Shown: one piece after another, positions 14,058 through 16,522 of the stretch
Layout of the letters: the number at the start of each line of letters is the position of its first letter
Numbering within the stretch: the first letter of the stretch is position 1
Assembly: GCA_964434345.1 (NCBI GenBank)
Contig: CAYSUY010000089.1
Location: 1-16,522 of the forward strand
Direction of reading: 5' to 3'
Length of the DNA stretch: 16,522 nucleotides
Source: CAIOSQ01 sp964434345
GTDB taxonomy: Bacteria > Pseudomonadota > Alphaproteobacteria > CACIAM-22H2
The notes under the pieces: generated by a model
The model's database searches: none
What the model was told of the DNA's origin: nothing
Seen by the model: the letters and a program-made list of their open reading frames with translations, nothing else
Made by a program: the position numbers and the translations under genes

Positions 14058-15826
14058 GCCGGCGCCGCGCCGCCCTCGGCCTGCGCCGCGTGCAGCCGCG
14101 CATAGAGGCCGCCGAGCGCCAGCAGCTCGCCATGGCGTCCGCGCTCCACGATGCGGCCCTGGTCGAGCACGCAGATCGTGTCGGCGTCGACGATCGTCGA
14201 CAGGCGATGCGCGACGACCAGCGTCGTGCGGTCGCGCTTGAGCTCGGCCAGCGCCGCCTGCACCTGGCGCTCGGTCTCGACATCGAGCGCCGAGGTCGCT
14301 TCGTCGAGCAGCAGGATCGGCGCGTCCTTGAGGACGGCGCGGGCGATGGCGATGCGCTGGCGCTGACCGCCCGACAGCTTCGCGCCGCGCGCGCCGACGA
14401 CCGTGTCGTAGCCCTGCGGCAGCTCCGCGATGAACCCGGCGGCGCCGGCGACCGCCGCGGCGCGCGCGATGGCCGCGTCGTCGGCGTCCGGCCGGCCATA
14501 GGCGATGTTGGCGCGGATCGTGTCATGGAACAGCGCGGTGTCCTGGCTGACCAGCGCGATCGCGCCACGCAGCGAGGCGAGGGTCGCGTCGCGCACGTCG
14601 GTGCCGCCGACGGCGATGCGGCCGCCGTCCACGTCGAAGAAGCGCGCGAGCAGGTTCAGCAGGGTCGACTTGCCGCCGCCGGATGCGCCGACGAAGGCGA
14701 CGGTGCTGCCCGCCGCGACGCGCAGGTCGAGCCCTTCGAAGACGGGCATGCCGCCGGGATAGGCGAAGCGGACGCCCTCGAACACGATGTCGCCGCGCGG
14801 CGCGGGCAGGGCCACGGCGCCCGGGCGGTCGCGGATCGTCGGCTCCATGTCGAGCAGCGCGAAGACGCGGACCGCCGCGGACAGGCCTTCCTGGACCGTG
14901 ACGTTGAGCCCCGACAGCGAGCGGATCGGCTGGTAGGCGAGCAGCAGCGCCGTGATGAACGAGAAGAACGAGCCCGGCGTGGTCTGGCCCGCGATCACCT
15001 GATGGCCGCCATAGAGGATGACGGCGGCGATCGCGAAGCTGGACAGCGCCTCGGTGATCGGGTGCGAGGCGGCGCGCGTCGCCGCCGCCTTGATCGCGAG
15101 CCGCGAGATCTCGTCGATGGCGCGGCGCACGCGCGCGGTCTCGGTCGCCTCGGCCCCATAGGCCTTGACCTGGCGGGCGCCCTGAAAGGTCTCGTCGAGC
15201 AGCGTCGCGAAGGCGCCGGTGCGCTCCTGGATGCCGGTCGAGACGCGGCGCATGCGGCGTCCGAGCACCCGCGCCGGGATCAGCGCCAGCGGGAAGACGA
15301 AGAACGTCACGAGCGCCAGCCGCCAATCCTGCCAGAACAGCAGGCCGACGAGGCAGATCGCGGTGATCGCGTCCTTGGCGAGGCCGGTGGTCGCCTGGGT
15401 GACGGCGCCGCGCAGCATCTGCACGTCGTTGGTGAAGCGGGCGATGAGCTGGCCCGACGGATGGTCGTGGAAGAATTGCAGGTCGGCGGCCATCAGGCGC
15501 GCGAACAGGGCGCCCTGCAGCCCCGCGATGATCTGCTGGCCGACCCGGTTCATGATCGTCGACTGGGTGTAGGTCGCGGCACTCTTGACCAGGGCCGCCG
15601 CGACCACCGCGCCGGGGATCAACCAGAGCAGGTCTGCCCGGCGCTCCAGGAACACCTTGTCGAGCACCGGTTCCATCAGCCACGCATTGGCCGCGGTCGC
15701 CAGGGCGGCGACGATCATCGCCACCACGGCCAGCAGGATCTGGCGCAGATGCGGACGCACATGCTCGCGGAGCAGCCGCAGCCAGGTGTCGCGGCGCGCT
15801 GGAGTGACGGTATCGCTGCTGGTCAT
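14054..15826 (-). CDS. msbA: MsbA-type lipid A flippase (ABC exporter)
   Basis: A 590-residue half-transporter that moves lipid A-core across the inner membrane. Residues 1-320 are an ABC transmembrane domain with several hydrophobic helices (for example about 28-48 and 66-84). The ATPase domain has Walker A GASGGGKST (380-388), Q-loop Gln428 in VSQDT, signature LSGGQ (484-488), Walker B ILLLDE (504-509) and H-loop His540. The start used gives the family's normal length; upstream in-frame ATGs at 15904 and 15883 would add a Pro/Arg-rich tail. Its location upstream of waaA and lpxK supports the lipid A role over multidrug export. It is probably the first gene of the operon. Confidence 0.93.
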   Translation of the reverse strand: MTSSDTVTPARRDTWLRLLREHVRPHLRQILLAVVAMIVAALATAANAWLMEPVLDKVFLERRADLLWLIPGAVVAAALVKSAATYTQSTIMNRVGQQIIAGLQGALFARLMAADLQFFHDHPSGQLIARFTNDVQMLRGAVTQATTGLAKDAITAICLVGLLFWQDWRLALVTFFVFPLALIPARVLGRRMRRVSTGIQERTGAFATLLDETFQGARQVKAYGAEATETARVRRAIDEISRLAIKAAATRAASHPITEALSSFAIAAVILYGGHQVIAGQTTPGSFFSFITALLLAYQPIRSLSGLNVTVQEGLSAAVRVFALLDMEPTIRDRPGAVALPAPRGDIVFEGVRFAYPGGMPVFEGLDLRVAAGSTVAFVGASGGGKSTLLNLLARFFDVDGGRIAVGGTDVRDATLASLRGAIALVSQDTALFHDTIRANIAYGRPDADDAAIARAAAVAGAAGFIAELPQGYDTVVGARGAKLSGGQRQRIAIARAVLKDAPILLLDEATSALDVETERQVQAALAELKRDRTTLVVAHRLSTIVDADTICVLDQGRIVERGRHGELLALGGLYARLHAAQAEGGAAPA

Positions 15827-15987
15827 CCCTGGCTTCGGAGCAGGTGGAGGCCGCGGATCGCGGCGCGGGCGCGAGACTACCATTCCCGCGGCCTGGGCTG
15901 CCACATCGCCCCGTGCGTCCGCGCCCCGGGCGCCCTCGGTGCGTCGCGAGGGTTTCGCGCGCGCCGCCGCTTCGCTACGGTCCTGCC
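15827..15987. promoter_or_regulatory. Divergent promoter region of msbA and the glycerate kinase
   Basis: This 161-base region is the largest gene-free stretch and must hold the lipid A operon promoter and probably that of the kinase gene. It is very GC-rich and I see no clear sigma-70 boxes. A 9-base inverted repeat (see separate entry) lies near its msbA side. An upstream msbA start would reduce the region. Confidence 0.4.
15848..15894. repeat. 9-base inverted repeat upstream of msbA
   Basis: AGGCCGCGG (15848-15856) and CCGCGGCCT (15886-15894) are perfect inverted copies with a 29-base spacer. They lie 22-68 bases upstream of the msbA start. The left arm also begins a short hairpin, CCGCG-GAT-CGCGG (15851-15863). 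An operator for a dimeric regulator is possible, but GC-rich inverted repeats of this length arise easily by chance. Confidence 0.3.
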
Positions 15988-16522
15988 ATGACCGATACGC
16001 CTCGCGCCTTCCTCGAAGGCCTGTTCCGCTCGACCGTCGCCGCCGCGCAGCCGCGGCTCTGCGTGCCGCCGCATCTGCCGCCGCTGCCGCGCGGACGGCT
16101 GATCGTGCTCGGCGCGGGCAAGGCCTCGGCGGCGATGGCCGCGGCGGTGGAGGCGCATTACGGCGACGCCGGCGACATCGGCGGTCTCGTCGTCACCCGC
16201 GACGGTCATGGCGTGCCGTGCCGGCGCATCGAGATCGTCGAGGCCGCGCATCCCGTGCCCGACGCGCGTGCGCCGCAGGCCGCCGCGCGCATGCTGGCGC
16301 TGGCGGCCGGGGCGACGCGCGAGGATCTGGTCCTGGTCCTCATGTCGGGCGGCGGCTCGGCGCTGCTGGCGCTGCCGCAGGAGCCCGTCGGTCTCGATGC
16401 CTTCCGCGCCCTCACCGGCGCGCTGCTGCGCTCGGGCGCGGCCATCGGCGAGATGAACACGGTGCGCAAGCATCTCTCGCGCATCGCCGGCGGCCGGCTC
16501 GCCGCCGCGGCCGCGCCGGCGC
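15988..16522 (+). CDS. Glycerate 2-kinase (DUF4147/MOFRL family), N-terminal part
   Basis: The frame is open from ATG 15988 to the window end (178 codons seen, 3' end missing). This family phosphorylates glycerate to 2-phosphoglycerate, often in glyoxylate, serine or tartrate metabolism, and is also called GckA or TtuD (the latter often annotated as hydroxypyruvate reductase). Visible family motifs are GAGKA (residues 42-46), HPVPD (88-92), SGGGSAL (120-126) and NTVRKHLSRIAGG (157-169). The C-terminal MOFRL domain would lie beyond the window. No strong ribosome-binding site is seen before the ATG. It is divergent from msbA and probably unrelated in function to the lipid A operon. Confidence 0.9.
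   Translation, partial: MTDTPRAFLEGLFRSTVAAAQPRLCVPPHLPPLPRGRLIVLGAGKASAAMAAAVEAHYGDAGDIGGLVVTRDGHGVPCRRIEIVEAAHPVPDARAPQAAARMLALAAGATREDLVLVLMSGGGSALLALPQEPVGLDAFRALTGALLRSGAAIGEMNTVRKHLSRIAGGRLAAAAAPA

Noticed and set aside
15827..15904. An msbA start at ATG 15904 or 15883, giving a 26- or 19-residue extension.
   Set aside because: The extension is Pro/Arg-rich and unlike the family N-terminus. ATG 15826 gives the normal length, although no strong ribosome-binding site supports any of the three.
13925..15991. A 688-codon plus-strand open frame antisense to msbA and waaA.
   Set aside because: It is a GC-rich shadow. The minus strand carries full ABC-exporter motifs there, while this frame is Arg/Asp/Gly-rich low complexity with no family motif.

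Overview
The window is very GC-rich, with the GC-dominated third codon positions and long antisense shadow frames expected of a high-GC alphaproteobacterium. The msbA-waaA-lpxK-acyltransferase block and the glycerate 2-kinase fit a Gram-negative alphaproteobacterium, perhaps Rhodospirillales-like. That placement is an inference from gene content, not a measured phylogeny. There are no rRNA or tRNA genes, no CRISPR array, no insertion sequence and no phage structural genes that I can see. No gap exceeds about 160 bases.

Layout. (1) 36-794 (+): a SpoU/TrmH-family RNA 2'-O-methyltransferase whose frame stays open to the window edge. (2) 895-3468 (+): the most unusual part, four reading frames joined by ATGA stop/start overlaps. 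They are a 17-residue micro-ORF with its own Shine-Dalgarno sequence, a PP-loop ATP-pyrophosphatase-like protein with an intact SGGIDS motif, a diverged relative that has lost that motif, and a GNAT acetyltransferase. I do not recognise this as a described pathway. (3) 3556-5214 (+): an orphan Pal/OmpA-like lipoprotein with a twin-arginine-like signal, the ribosome-rescue hydrolase ArfB, and an OGFr_N-domain protein translationally coupled to it. (4) 7783-5289 (-): a 70-residue protein, an amidase-signature enzyme and a metallo-beta-lactamase-fold hydrolase in one tight operon. (5) 7899-9286 (+): a SAM-dependent methyltransferase coupled to a 114-residue helical protein. (6) 15826-9291 (-): the lipid A/Kdo operon msbA, waaA, lpxK and a LpxL-family acyltransferase, ending in a large TPR protein with a glycosyltransferase-like C-terminal half. 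(7) 15988 to the window end (+): the 5' part of a glycerate 2-kinase, divergent from msbA.

How the genes work together. Block 6 is a coherent inner-core pathway: LpxK phosphorylates the lipid A precursor, WaaA adds Kdo, the acyltransferase adds a secondary acyl chain and MsbA flips the product across the inner membrane. The TPR/glycosyltransferase-like protein at its end is a candidate for a linked envelope-sugar step. Block 2 looks like a dedicated small pathway: the PP-loop protein could adenylate an acid or amide, the diverged relative could be its partner subunit, and the GNAT could acetylate a substrate or product. The micro-ORF is either a peptide substrate or a translational leader. 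These roles are inferences. The rest is housekeeping or of uncertain role.
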